64,000 nucleotides of DNA from 'Nostoc azollae' 0708. GTDB taxonomy: Bacteria > Cyanobacteriota > Cyanobacteriia > Cyanobacteriales > Nostocaceae. The DNA lies in contig NC_014248.1 in NCBI RefSeq assembly GCF_000196515.1, positions 4,282,001 to 4,346,000 on the forward strand, read 5' to 3'. The notes beneath the pieces were generated by a model, which saw only the letters and a list, made by a program, of their open reading frames with translations, had not been told where the DNA came from and searched no databases. Shown in pieces: positions 18,295 to 28,746 of this stretch. Made by a program: the position numbers and the translations under genes. Within the stretch, counting starts at the first letter, position 1, and the number at the start of each line of letters is the position of its first letter.

Positions 18295-19824
18295 ATGAGG
18301 ATTCTGCTAGTAGATGACGATGAAATTATAGTAGAAGTTTTAACAAAGCTGTTAGTACAGCAAAACTATGTTGTAGATGTAGCCAGAGATGGTGAGGCTG
18401 CCTGGGAACTAGTAGAAGGCTTTCAGTATGATCTAATTTTGTTGGATGTGATGTTGCCAAAACTAGATGGAATCAGTTTTTGTCGTCGTCTAAGAGAGCA
18501 AAAAAGTCCTGTTTTAGTAATGCTTTTGACTGCCTGTGATACCACAACTGATAAACTGCAAGGGCTAGATAGGGGAGCAGATGATTATGTTGTCAAACCG
18601 TTTAATGTCCAAGAATTGGCAGCTAGAGTCCCTGCCTTGACTCGTCGTGGAAGCTCCTCTCCTTATCCTACACTGGTATGTGGTCATTTACACCTTGACC
18701 CAAATTTACATGAGGTGAATTATCAAGAACATCTGCTACAGTTGAGTCGCAAAGAATACCTATTAGTGGAGTTGTTTCTCCGGAACCAAAAACGGATTTA
18801 CAGTTGCAGAGATATTATTGATGAACTATGGGCATTTGATGCTGAACCACCCAATGAATGGACAGTTAGATCCCATATTACGAATATTCGTCGCAACTTA
18901 AAAGCAGTTGGTGCAGATAATTTTTTGGAAACGGTTTATGGACAAGGATACAGGATAAATCCTACTTTTATAAAAAAATCCAATCATTCCACTCATATCA
19001 GTAATGTTAATACAGATAAACAAGAAAATTCAGATGCTTCGATTACAGAAATTTGGCAGCACACAAAAAACTTAACTTTTGAAGGTCTAATTGTTTTAGA
19101 ACAAGTGATTTCGTCTCTTGTATTCGGCATATTTGATGCAGAACTTCTCAAAGATGGTATACAGAAGGCCCATAAACTTGCTGGGTCTCTGGGTATGTTT
19201 GGATTTGAGCAAGGAAGTTTTTTAGCTAGACAAATAGAAGTTTTACTAGAATCTAGTTTTCACGTAGAATCGCATTTTTCGCTAGGTTATCAACAAAAAA
19301 TAGAGCAGTTGCTGATCTATTTATGTCAAGACCTAGAAGTAACTACTAATACTAATGAGTTAATTAATTTAACTGGTAAAAAACTAGAAGAATTGAGCCA
19401 ATCTGAACAAATTAATGCCAAAGTTCTAGCAGTAGATGATGATCCACAAATTTTGCTGACCGTGCAAACATTACTTGAACCTTTGGGTGTGCAGTTAACT
19501 TATTTGACTAATCCAGATCGTTTCTGGGAAACTGTGCCATATAACCAACCAGAGTTTCTAATTCTGGATATTTATATGCCTAGTGGCACTGAAGGTTTAG
19601 ATTTGTGCCGGGCTGTAGGTCAAAATGATGACTGGAACTGGCTACCAATCCTATTCTTGAGTAGCTGTACGGATGTAGAAACCTTGCAAAAAGCATTTGT
19701 TATAGGTGCAGATGACTACTTAACTAAGCCCATTGTGCCGAAGGAACTGTTGATCAGAATTAGTAACGGTCTCCAACGCATCAGTACAATCAAGAATCAG
19801 ATGGAAACAAATCTGATTAAATAA
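18295..19824 (+). CDS. REC-winged helix-HPt-REC response regulator
   Basis: An intact 509-residue protein. N-terminal receiver: LLVDDDEIIVEVL with phosphoacceptor Asp in LILLDVMLPKLDG (about 1-120). OmpR/PhoB-type winged helix: LSRKEYLLVELFLRN through TVRSHITNIRRNL and VYGQGYRINP (about 130-225). HPt domain with phospho-His in KAHKLAGSLGMFG (about 260-350). C-terminal receiver: VLAVDDDPQILL with Asp in FLILDIYMPSG (about 380-500). The mix of a DNA-binding output with an internal phosphotransfer domain suggests a phosphorelay hub. The REC-histidine kinase downstream (gap 169 bases, same strand) is the likely partner. A paralogue lacking the last receiver lies at 50986. Confidence 0.85.
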   Translation: MRILLVDDDEIIVEVLTKLLVQQNYVVDVARDGEAAWELVEGFQYDLILLDVMLPKLDGISFCRRLREQKSPVLVMLLTACDTTTDKLQGLDRGADDYVVKPFNVQELAARVPALTRRGSSSPYPTLVCGHLHLDPNLHEVNYQEHLLQLSRKEYLLVELFLRNQKRIYSCRDIIDELWAFDAEPPNEWTVRSHITNIRRNLKAVGADNFLETVYGQGYRINPTFIKKSNHSTHISNVNTDKQENSDASITEIWQHTKNLTFEGLIVLEQVISSLVFGIFDAELLKDGIQKAHKLAGSLGMFGFEQGSFLARQIEVLLESSFHVESHFSLGYQQKIEQLLIYLCQDLEVTTNTNELINLTGKKLEELSQSEQINAKVLAVDDDPQILLTVQTLLEPLGVQLTYLTNPDRFWETVPYNQPEFLILDIYMPSGTEGLDLCRAVGQNDDWNWLPILFLSSCTDVETLQKAFVIGADDYLTKPIVPKELLIRISNGLQRISTIKNQMETNLIK

Positions 19825-19993
19825 GTGATTAGATGATATAAAAACTAGCAGTTAGCTATTGTAAACTTTTATATAATCAGGAGTTGAGAATTTAATTTTG
19901 TCAGAATAGTTAAGTATTGATCAGCCAGTTAACTAGGTAATTTGGAAATGCTATTGAGGGATTGTTAATCCTACTTTGAATTATAGTTTAATT

Positions 19994-21145
19994 ATGAATA
20001 ATTTGCAGACATACTCCTATAAAGCTAACATCTTAATTGTTGATGATACACCCAATAATTTGCATTTACTCTCCAGTATGTTGGAGGAACAAGGGTATGA
20101 GGTACGTTGTGCTAACAGTGGTGCGATCGCACTGAGGGCTGTGGAGATGGAGCATCCAGATATTATTCTTTTAGATATTAATATGCCAAATATGAATGGT
20201 TATGAAGTTTGTGAGCGGTTAAAACTTGATCCACGTACTCGCGACATTCCAGTAATTTTCCTCAGCGCCCTCAGCGAAACAATAGATAAAGTCAAAGCCT
20301 TTCGTATAGGAGGGATAGACTACATTACCAAACCTTTTCAATTAGAAGAAGTGCTGGCTAGACTTGAAAATCACATCAGCTTACGACGGATGCAAATAGA
20401 ACTGCAACAAGCAAAAACTCAAGCCATCAAGGCTTTAGAACAAGAACAAGAACTCAATCATCTGAAATCAGAGTTCGTATCTATGATTTCTCATGATTTT
20501 CGGAATCCACTCACCAGTATCCAAGGTTTTGCAGGATTACTTGAATGTGGTAGTAAACTTCCCTCACCGGAAATAATTAACCGTTATGTTTCCAAAATTA
20601 ATAATGCTGTTGATCATCTACTTTGCTTATTAGATGAAATACTGCTCATTGGTAGTATAGAATCTGGAAAAATACAATATCACCCTGTATCAGTGAACTT
20701 GGAAGAATTTTGTTATGAACTCATAGATACTCTGCAATACAGTCTAGGTAATCAACATCAAATCTGTTTTAGTTGCTCTGACAACACAGGGGCAGAAATG
20801 GATATAGTATTACTCCAGCGTATCTTGACAAACTTACTTTCTAACGCTATTAAGTATTCTCCATCTGGATCAAAAATTGATTTGGTATTGGAATGTCAGA
20901 ATCATGTTACTATATTCCAAATACGTGATCAAGGGATGGGAATTCCGATAGAAAATCAATCACATTTGTTTGAAGCTTTTTATCGCTGCAATAATGTGGG
21001 TGACATCAAGGGAACAGGTTTGGGACTAGCAATTGTGAAAAAATGTGTCGAAGTTCATCAAGGAAATATTTCACTGGAGAGTCAAGAAAACTTAGGCACA
21101 ACATTTACCGTATCCTTACCTCGTTATGATCACAGTGAGTCCTAA
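19994..21145 (+). CDS. REC-HisKA-HATPase histidine kinase
   Basis: A 383-residue cytoplasmic protein from ATG at 19994 (MNNLQTYSYKANILIV). A TTG 18 bases upstream is also in frame but is less likely. Receiver at about 12-130 with Asp in IILLDINMPNMNG and Lys in YITKPFQLEEV. A short coiled linker follows (about 135-160). HisKA has MISHDFRNPLTSIQ, and HATPase has LTNLLSNAIKYSP, RDQGMGIPI and GTGLGLAIV. An N-terminal receiver feeding a kinase is a common cyanobacterial design. It probably works with the preceding multidomain regulator. The frame is intact. Confidence 0.85.
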   Translation: MNNLQTYSYKANILIVDDTPNNLHLLSSMLEEQGYEVRCANSGAIALRAVEMEHPDIILLDINMPNMNGYEVCERLKLDPRTRDIPVIFLSALSETIDKVKAFRIGGIDYITKPFQLEEVLARLENHISLRRMQIELQQAKTQAIKALEQEQELNHLKSEFVSMISHDFRNPLTSIQGFAGLLECGSKLPSPEIINRYVSKINNAVDHLLCLLDEILLIGSIESGKIQYHPVSVNLEEFCYELIDTLQYSLGNQHQICFSCSDNTGAEMDIVLLQRILTNLLSNAIKYSPSGSKIDLVLECQNHVTIFQIRDQGMGIPIENQSHLFEAFYRCNNVGDIKGTGLGLAIVKKCVEVHQGNISLESQENLGTTFTVSLPRYDHSES

Positions 21146-21171
21146 CATCACTGTTCATGAGACGAACATAA

Positions 21172-21905
21172 TTATTGCTCGTTGAGAAGAGGCAGTATAC
21201 AGGAGTTAGATAAGTTTACATTTTTCGGTGCTGTTCCTAAGTATTTCTCTATTACACCCCAAACTTTATCGCTAGATACAGGTTTGGTGATAAGATCTAT
21301 AGCACCAAATGCTTTAGCTCTGGCTCTATCAAGAACACCATTACTTCCTGTTAAAATAGCCAGGGGTGTGTTAGCAAAAGCAGGAGTAAACCGTAAATTA
21401 GCGCAGAGTTAGTAACCATTGATACCAAGCATAATTAAGTCTAAGAAAATCAAGTCTGGTTTATGTTTAATCAGAACAGGTAAAGCTTGCAGAGAATCTT
21501 CTATTTTAAGAAATCTCATGCCATTGCCAATAATGATTTTTTCCAGTAATTGGCAGACTTAAGGACTATCATCTATACAAGCTATCAGTGGAACATTCAC
21601 GTTACTAGTTGCTGTTTTAATTAGTTGGTAGTTGTTGACCTTTTTAAATGGTAAAAGTAAATCAGGTACTTATACCAGTGCAGTTATGCCTGGATGAATA
21701 TAAGGAAGTAATAAACGGGTAATTGATAAAATATTCCGTTTCATTTTGACTGCTAAATCCCACAGAGTACTTTTGCCATTAATTAATACTTCAGAATTTT
21801 TGAAAACACCTGGACTTACTTGCTTTCTTAGTTCTTCTGGTTTGATTAGCACTAGTGCTAAATCAGGAGAAAAACCTGCTAATCCAGCTTTTATCCAAAT
21901 TCTTG
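21172..21905 (-). pseudogene. PatA-like response regulator, N-terminally truncated and broken
   Basis: The minus-strand translation gives LAGFSPDLALVLIKPEEL, STLWDLAVKMKRNILSITR and LLPYIHPGITALV, then LIACIDDSP. After a stop come LLEKIIIGNGMRFLKIED, PDLIFLDLIM and AILTGSNGVLDRARAKAFGA, ending with TAA at 21172. This order of an N-terminal PATAN-like region followed by a CheY domain is that of the PatA family, which in Nostoc includes a regulator of heterocyst pattern. Its identity as PatA itself is not shown. Nonsense codons interrupt the receiver (Asp region LFLDLIM still visible). The N-terminus is lost at the junction with an IS. It converges on the REC-kinase gene. Confidence 0.65.
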
Positions 21906-22990
21906 GTAATATTTTCCACAATGTAGTTGTGCACAACTAAAGTGAATAAGTTCCTTTGCAATTCATACCAATTAGAAATTATGTTTTCAGAGCGCATTGT
22001 TTCTAAACGAACAAATGCTTGAAGTGAACAAAATATCTGTGTTTCAATTCCTTGGCTGTCTCTAACCATAAATCGACAAATTCCACATACTTTTTTGATG
22101 GCTCTATGAAAACTTTCAATCCCCCAATGAGTATCATGAATTTTCACAAATTCACTTTTGGCGATTTGATTGAGAGCTTCTTGATCTGGTAGATACACTA
22201 TATAGTCTCTAGAGTCTTCTTTTTTGAAGTCTTGTCTAAACAGTTTGATCAACCCAAATGCTCTCAAATGAATTATCAAACCCTCATCAAGAATTTCTAA
22301 ACTCCTTAATAGACAATACTTTTCCAGTTTATTTGATACGGTTCTATTTTTCTTGATCCCAAATAGAAAACCAAATTTCTGGTTTTTTAAAAATTTTCAG
22401 CTTTCTACCCCTGAATACCAACTGTCTCCTGTAATTATTCTTGGTTTTACACCGCAATCAATCACTTCCTTGAGCATTTCCCGACAACAATCGTTCTTCG
22501 TCTTTCCCTCCTTCTTCTCGTATATTCTGTAGTTTATTGGTACTGAATTTCCATACACATCACTGTAGTACAGTGTAATTGAATTTATTACTTTGATGCT
22601 CTTATGATATTTCCCAGACCAAAAATAACTGATTAATTCTGCATTTTTTGGATCGCTATACAGTTTTTATACTAATGTGTCATCTACAGTTAAAATCCCT
22701 CCTACTCTATTTATGATTTTCCTTACTGTATCGAATAAATATTTCGGTTCCTATGTCTCTGTGAGCAATAATTTATTCACACTGTCATGTGAAACGTTTT
22801 CCAATATCTCTGGCAATCTACAACATCCCTCATGCTTTGGTTCTGATGGCAACAACAGAGTGTAATGTTCCAGATTGCATTCTGCTGCAGAAGGTTTGGT
22901 TATTTCTCTAATTCTCCCATACCTCCTAAGTAGATCACATTTTTTATCACTACAGTATTTTGCTACTTTGTCAATGCGTAAGTCCTATTG
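21906..22990 (-). mobile_element. DDE-type insertion sequence remnant (second copy at 40748)
   Basis: The sequence is about 95% alike, over most of its length, to the element at 40748-41797. The right end matches that copy's end (TGTCAATGCGTAAGTCCT). The left end has been lost where it meets the PatA-like pseudogene, so it is truncated. It encodes the broken transposase described separately. No target duplication can be found because of the truncation. Confidence 0.6.
21930..22670 (-). pseudogene. DDE transposase (IS4-like fold), broken
   Basis: The best-preserved part (21863-22279 frame) reads LFRQDFKKEDSRDYIVYLP, HDTHWGIESFHRAIKKVCGI and CRFMVRDSQGIETQIFCSLQ, followed by WYELQRNLFTLVV. The W-x-I-E..HRA.K block is the usual Glu-containing C-terminal signature of IS4/IS701-type transposases. 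The upstream part (TGDSWYSGVES region) is in other frames. The exact IS family was not resolved. Confidence 0.55.
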
Positions 22991-23350
22991 ATATGGTTTT
23001 GAGTGCAAGGAGGCAGAAAGTAATGCGGTTTTCTCTTAGAGACGCTACACAATAGTCTTTGTGTAGGATAGTTGGGAGGTTTTGTGATCGACTCAGCAAC
23101 CTTGTAATTTTAATTTAGACAAACATTGTGCAAAAATTGTGGAAAATATACTTATTATATGTTTAATTTTTGAGGTTTAACTGAATCTGTCCAAAACTAA
23201 CCTTTAGAAGGTCTTCCGAGGATATTGGATTTTAAGATTGACCTCATAAACCTGGGGACTGGTATCATCAAGGAATTATTGATCGCGTCCGGAAAAATAC
23301 CTGGTTATGTTCCCAATAATAGCAAAACTTTACATTTTAACAATGCAATA
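22991..23350. other. 360 bases between two IS remnants, no gene recognised
   Basis: One minus-strand frame reads GNITRYFSGRD, then after a stop FLDDTSPQVYEVNLKIQY, which has a coding feel but was not recognised. It sits where the 3' part of cas6 would be expected, but no Cas6 motif could be matched. No CRISPR repeats are seen. Confidence 0.35.
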
Positions 23351-24146
23351 GAGACCGCCGAAAATTTATAAAGGAGTCTGTGTCTGGCTTTCCATAGTGT
23401 TAAGATTAGGAAAGAGCCAAGGAAAGAATCAGGGTTGGGAATAGTTACGGATAGTTCCTATCCATGAAGATGTTGATGACAAATTCATAACTGACCTCAT
23501 ATCCATAACACTTATGAAATGGGCAAAACTAATGAACCAATTCCTAATGTGACTAAACCACAAATAGTAAGAATTACTTGTGAGTAAATTGGGGAATTCA
23601 GGCGAAATCTTTGTTGAGGTACCCGGAATATTTTTACAAGTCTAATGACCTGTTCAACAAAAATACCCTTGGTGGAAAACTCTTTGTTTCCTGCCTTTTA
23701 TTCTGAGTCGCCATGGCATAATCGCTATCATGTTTTTCTACCTGTTCAAGGAGACTAGCAGAGAAAACATTTCCTAATATCTCTAGGCAGTAATGAAACG
23801 TGTCCTTTGCTTCCGTTTTCCATATACCGAAATGCAAACCTAAAACCTCAAATGTTGGCATTTTCCTCAAAGAGAACAAGGATAGACATACCTGTTCTTT
23901 GATCTCTAGTTTCCCTTTGCCCCCTCCTCGTTTCTGATTTATACCTATCTTTATTTCACCTTGGGCTAACAAGTCTTGAAACTGATGGTCAGTTATTCCC
24001 AGTATTTTTTTTGTACGATGTAGATATTCTTGAATATAGTTAATTTATCTTGAATATAGTTAATTTAGTGGATTTTTCCTTTTGGGACACCCTCAAAATT
24101 CCCTTCTACCATTTTTTTGACACCAAGTTGATTTTCCTGACAGGTC
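23351..24146 (-). mobile_element. IS5-like element, copy B (internally deleted, about 0.8 kb), inserted in cas6
   Basis: The ends match copies A and C (GCCGAAAATTTATAAAGGAG on one side, TTTTCCTGACAGGTCT on the other). Compared with copy A it lacks about 0.3 kb: the sequence jumps from GATTATGCCATGGCGA to CTCAGAATAAAAGGCAGG. Copy C has the identical join. The transposase remnant (23634-24010, minus) retains KMPTFEVLGLHFGIWKTEA but not the DDE core. A 20-bp unit is tandemly duplicated at 24029-24068. It truncates cas6 after about 60 codons. Confidence 0.65.
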
Positions 24147-24329
24147 TAATGGTGAATGTTGACTTGTATGAACAAACTCTGCAACAGATGGATTTCCTAC
24201 CGTTAACCATTTGAGTAGCAGCGCGTGTAATGCACGAGATAAAGTAGGAGGAATATATCCCACATCCACAGCCGCAAGTTCGACGACAATTGAATGCAAT
24301 GTAGTAGAACTATGCTGTTGCAACGACAT
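24147..24329 (-). pseudogene. cas6: cas6 fragment (type I-D crRNA endonuclease), N-terminal 61 codons
   Basis: The start at 24329 gives MSLQQHSSTTLHSIVVEL, then DVGYIPPTLSRALHALLLKW and AEFVHTSQHSPL before the IS5-like element. This N-terminal pattern (L.A.D.GYIP.....ALHA.....L) is that of cyanobacterial Cas6 proteins, RAMP-fold nucleases that cut CRISPR precursor RNA. It starts directly after csc1, as in type I-D loci. The catalytic and RNA-binding C-terminal parts are missing, and nothing recognisable as Cas6 was found beyond the insertion. Recognition rests on a short stretch plus operon position. Confidence 0.6.
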
Positions 24330-25113
24330 TTATTTCCTGCTCCATAAAATACTCCTATTGGTAAATTGATTTCGTTGGGTAATTGTTGGTATTTTTCTGC
24401 ACTTAATGTGGCTTTAAAATCTTGCCAATCATCTTTTATGAGGCTAAATATTCGCCATGTAACTGTGCCTGAGTGATTAAACTTATAGGAGGCACCACAA
24501 TGGGATTATATTATAAAGTATAATTCGAGAATCCTTGGGCAAATCTAAAGGATGTAGAGGATGCACACAATTGTAATTATCAGATTTAATTCGTAAAGCT
24601 TACTCAGGACTTTTTATCAATTCAACCTTAACTTTACCAGCCCATTTCGCCAATCCAATCCACTGGGGTATTTTGATAGATTCAGGAGCAATAATATAAG
24701 TCCGATATTGACTACCAACAGCTAATTCTTTAGCCCGTCCATAATTAATTGGTTAATTTCTATCCGCACCTTTATCACTAAACTGTTTTGATTTACCATA
24801 ATATAATAGTTAACTTGAACAGCTTTAAAGGTATTAATTTGATATGACCAAGTAATAGGTTGAGCCGGAAATACATAAATTCCAAATTTATTGAGATGTA
24901 AAAGATTTCGTTCATAACTTGTATCTAAATATGTTGGCTTTTGTGCCTTTTCTCCTTGTATACGATACGGGTGAGAAATGTAATCAATAGAAAATAGTGC
25001 AAAATTTAGTCCCCAATTATGTAAATATTTTCCAGTTGCATAGAGAATTCCCATTTCCCGATTGGCGATAAAACATTATCATGTAGAGTCAATTCACAAT
25101 GATATAGAGGCAT
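24330..25113 (-). pseudogene. csc1: csc1 (cas5d) of a type I-D CRISPR system, frameshifted
   Basis: The start at 25113 reads MPLYHCELTLHDNVL. After a frameshift, 25054-24722 gives TGKYLHNWGLNFALFSIDYI, QKPTYLDTS, NLLHLNKFGIYVFPA and ITWSYQINTFKAV. Further frame changes give ELAVGSQYRTYI, IPQWIGLAKWAGKVKVEL, VVPPISLITQAQLHGEYLA and INLPIGVFYGAG. Csc1 is the Cas5-like subunit of the I-D Cascade that caps the crRNA 5' end. At least three frameshifts and a TGA inactivate it. It lies between csc2 and cas6, as in intact I-D operons. Confidence 0.75.
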
Positions 25114-25349
25114 AATAAAATCCTTTTTCAACCTTTAAAATATCTCTAATTAGGTTGATTTTACGCAAGGAAAACCAGGATTTTGGAGGCATTGTTGCGT
25201 TTCGTTCCTCAACCCAAACTAGAATTTTCTTTGATGAAATTTAAAATAGGGGTTAAGGTGGGCAACCCAACCCCAAGAAGTGAACATTAATCTTTCTTAC
25301 CTTTCTTTTTTAATGCACCAAAAGATTCTGCATAGGTTTTAGTTTGCCC

Positions 25350-26841
25350 CTAAGGATTCAGGTGTAAGGAAGAGGGATTAAAGAAGGTGTATGGAAAGCA
25401 GAGTGAACCATGGCTTTCATAGGTTGGTCAAAAAACTCAATTAGAGAAAGTGCTTGACGGCGACAAGTTTGTATAACCGTCAATAAATTGGCAGTATGTT
25501 GGAATAGCTCCAGAGAAAGAGAACCACCACAGACTTTTTGTTGTGTCAGTGCTAAACCTAACCTTGGTTCAGCTAAATTATAATCAAGGTCTATTGCCTA
25601 AGGAAGGTAAAAGTTTACCAGGTTCCCCTGGGGCTTGATCAATGAATGAATGGAAGATTCAACTTTTGGTTGAAACTAGGATGGCCAAGTCAAGAACTCA
25701 TGAAGGTTTTGGGTTTGTTGGAATAAAGGGTAGTTTTTAAAACCTTCATCTATGAGGTCCATGAATTTTGTGCCAATTTCTTGGTGATTGAAGCCAGGAA
25801 TCTTGATTAGTATCTTGAAGTGACGGGGTAGGGTAGATGTGCCTGACATTTCTGTTGAGCTGTGACCGCATAACCGTTATAGGCAGTAAAGTCATCAGAA
25901 CTGATTACACCAGAGTAACTTGAACCCACAATGGATTCTAATTCGCCAGGACAAGGAGTATCAGGCCCATGAAATAAAGGGAAGTCACTATTGGCAAAAA
26001 TCCATAACCATTGTTTCACCCCTTTGACTACCCAGAGTGTTTCATCCCCAAGGATATGAGGCTGGGTTTGTTTTATCCACTGTTTGAGGCTATGAATACT
26101 TTGAGCCACTGGACCATCTATTCCTTCATTGGTACCTACTAATGTTCCCACTCCAATTTCTATTGGACCCAGTTCCCACAACAAGAAGTATTCTTTTTCA
26201 TAGGGTCAATGGCCCTAGTTATTGATCCATCCCAAACAAGATTGTAGTGTGATTCCTATATCTTGTCCCGGTACTATCTCTGCTGACCAGTGTGCCCTTT
26301 GTGTTTCCGCACACACACTGCAAATCCACTTCCATTGGCCTGTCCACCAACTCCCCTACTTGTTGTGTTTCGATTTTTATTATTAGTTCGCCAAATAATT
26401 CCCCCTGAGCTCACCATCCACACACTTGCCCTCCCACTATCTCAAATCTATTCTATCTACTCCACCAAACACCTTTCTCCTTTTTCCCCTATGCCCTGGT
26501 TGTCCTCTTGGTTTCCGTTTTCGTGTCTGGTTTTCTTCTGGTTTCTCTTCTTGTTTGTTCTCGGTTTCTTTGAGGATGTCTCCCAAGGGTGGTTTGGATC
26601 ATGTTATGGTCTCTAAATCTCTACTGACTTTGAGTTTCTCTATTTCTTTTTCCAGTTCTACTACTCTATTTGTTAGCTTCTCTATACTTTTCGCCTAGTC
26701 AATAATGATTTCTACCAGTTGCTCTGTTCCCAACTGCTTCAATATCTCTCTGTCTAGTTTTGGTCCTAGCTTCTTTTCCATAACTGCTATATTCTGCCTC
26801 ACCTATCACACTTGTCAATACCCCACCACCTGAATCCTTAC
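25350..26841 (-). mobile_element. IS66-family element (1492 bp) in csc2
   Basis: The ends are an inverted repeat of TAAGGATTCAGGTG. The element is bounded by a perfect 8-bp direct duplication GTTTGCCC (25342-25349 and 26842-26849), the length expected for IS66. It is shorter than full IS66 elements (2.5 kb or more), so it is a reduced single-transposase type. The transposase is broken. Confidence 0.85.
25800..26800 (-). pseudogene. IS66-family transposase, broken
   Basis: The minus-strand frames show a basic linker RKRKPRGQPGHRGKRRKVF (about 26470-26530), then LLWELGPIEIGVGTLVGT, SLKQWIKQTQPHILGDET and SSYSGVISSDDFTAYNG (25807-26184). The GQPGH motif and the GVI.SD.F.AYN catalytic block are IS66 hallmarks. 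Stops and frameshifts occur throughout the N-terminal half and before the C-terminus. Confidence 0.75.
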
Positions 26842-28531
26842 GTTTGCCCATATAGATTTGTAGTCATGGTTTCAGCTAACAGAGATTCATCTTGATAAAT
26901 TGCATTGATTTCACAGATTAAATCATCCAACTTCGTACCAGATAGTATCTCGTTTTGGCGGACAAATTCATTATTTAATAAATTCTTTGTTACCTTTTCC
27001 ACCTATTATAAAATAACATCAATAGGAGCATTTATATCTCCTTTTAAAGGATCAAAAAGTGCCTGGCCGAAGTTTAAATTACTAAATATTTCTTTATCGC
27101 AAAATACAATTCCAGCAATTTAATTTCGCATTGTTCCCGTGCGTGATTCTTGAGCGCCATAACGCTTATTAATCAGTAAATTCCCTAAACATAGATAAAG
27201 CCTTCATAGGTGGCATCACAGATGGTTTATACAGTGGGAAATGTGAGTTCAATAATTACATAATCTAATTCATTAATAGAACTTCTTGTGACTCCTCCTT
27301 CACTCATTATCCCCCCTTCATAAGCTGCGTTAAATGTAAAACTGCGATGGAATTCTTCGTAAGTACTCAGAGAAAAAGCTGAATCAGAATAGACTTTAGA
27401 ACGTTCAGAACCACTATCACCAGTAAATCCATAGATAATACAATCAGGGCATTCTTTCCAGGATTTTTCGCCGTTATATTCGCAGTATTTATCTTTGTTA
27501 GTCTCATCAGCAGTAGTCAGATTGACAACCCTGAGTAATTCCCTTCCAGCAAGTCTTTCTGGGGTATTTTGTTTGCGCTTGAACAACACTAAACGGCTGA
27601 TTTGTTTTTTCCTTTAATCTGTATTTATTTTTTAACCCTGCTTGAGTGCCTGCAGTGTTGAGGATTCCACCTGTTTGAAATACGGGGAATGATTGACTGT
27701 GACGCAACATGATGAAGTGGATATATTTTCCAGAAGCTAAATGGGGAAATGCTGTTTGAAATTCGGGTTTTAAGGTTGTGAGAATGTTCATGATTTTCCC
27801 TTTGTGTTGTAGATTTTGATGATTTGTATCACCCAAAGACGCAAAGAGGTTTTAAAGGGCATAAATTAGGATGATTTTGCATATTTTTCTTGCAAAGGTA
27901 ACCAAGGGTATGCAAACTACCGGATTTAATGCAGTTACTATTTTCTCTCAATAAAGGTCTATCTCCTTTCTAAAGCTCTAGAAATAGTTTGCGGACGCAG
28001 GTTGTTATAAATTCGTGAATTGCAGTTAATTCTTGTTCTTATCCTACAGTTGGCACTATTGATTTATCCATTATTAACGGACGTTTATAGACTTATTACC
28101 GTTCTAGGGCATCTTTAATTTGTCCAGAAACTTGGCAAATTAAATCATTGATTTCCACTGGTTGAGGAACTGAGAAAATTTTGTCTAAATCTTTAGAGAG
28201 TGGCATTCAACTTGTGTGGCTAGATTCACCTGATCCTGCTTAATAGAATACACGATATTCTTGTAGTAATTTCTCAACTAATATCATTAGATAAACTCCT
28301 TTATTTGTTTTTGGTTGGTCTTGTTTTACCCAGAGTTGGGCATATTGCCAATAACGTTTAACGTCATCTGCGGTGGGATTATCTCGTTTATCACGTCGTA
28401 AACCTTCCTGTGCTAAAGAAAAAACATTGAGAACATTTGTTGTTACTTCCCAAACTGTTTTAATCAAATCTCGCCATTTAGCATCTGGTGGAGAAATGCC
28501 ATTATATAAATGGAGACTATAAGCAATCAAG

Positions 28532-28746
28532 CCCACATTCCGCACCCTAAACTGCCACAGAAAGAAATTACGGAGAGGAAAAATCCAAGGGAGCATAAAA
28601 ACAAACAGATGCAGTGAAAAAAGGCATTGGAGAAACAGTAAAGCACCAAAAATAGCATCAAAAGCTATTCTCAATAAGGAGCAATAAGAAAGAACACCAC
28701 CCAGACCAGTCAACAGATAAATGAAGATATTCAAGAGATAAATCAT
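28532..28746 (-). CDS. Small hydrophobic ORF in IS1634 copy C, reading out into csc3
   Basis: The frame starts at 28746 (MIYLLNIFIYLLTGLGGV), crosses the IS end and continues in the native csc3 frame to 28240. The total is 168 codons. It corresponds to the ORFs at 7651 and 56831. Whether it is expressed is unknown; no Shine-Dalgarno sequence stands out. Confidence 0.3.

Larger units (their letters stand above)
25287..27791 (-). pseudogene. csc2: csc2 (cas7d) of a type I-D CRISPR system, split by IS66
   Basis: The start at 27791 gives MNILTTLKPEFQTAFPHLAS, GKYIHFIMLRHSQSFPVFQT and GILNTAGTQAGLKNK. After a frameshift it gives LFKRKQNTPERLAGRELLRV, CPDCIIYGFTGDSGSERSK and DSAFSLSTYEEFHRSFTFNA. 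The last 28 or so codons lie beyond the IS66 element, ending SFGALKKKGKKD and TAA at 25287. Csc2 is the Cas7 backbone protein of the I-D effector. Several stops occur in the middle (26850-27240). Removing the IS66 element and one copy of its 8-bp duplication restores a continuous C-terminal frame. Confidence 0.8.

Noticed and set aside
21182-21412. 76-codon plus-strand frame after the REC-kinase gene
   Set aside because: It is the antisense shadow of the PatA-like receiver pseudogene, whose minus-strand translation has clear receiver motifs.
26290-26698. Two overlapping Cys/Phe/Ser-rich plus-strand frames
   Set aside because: They are antisense to the IS66 transposase N-terminal region (GQPGH linker on the minus strand).
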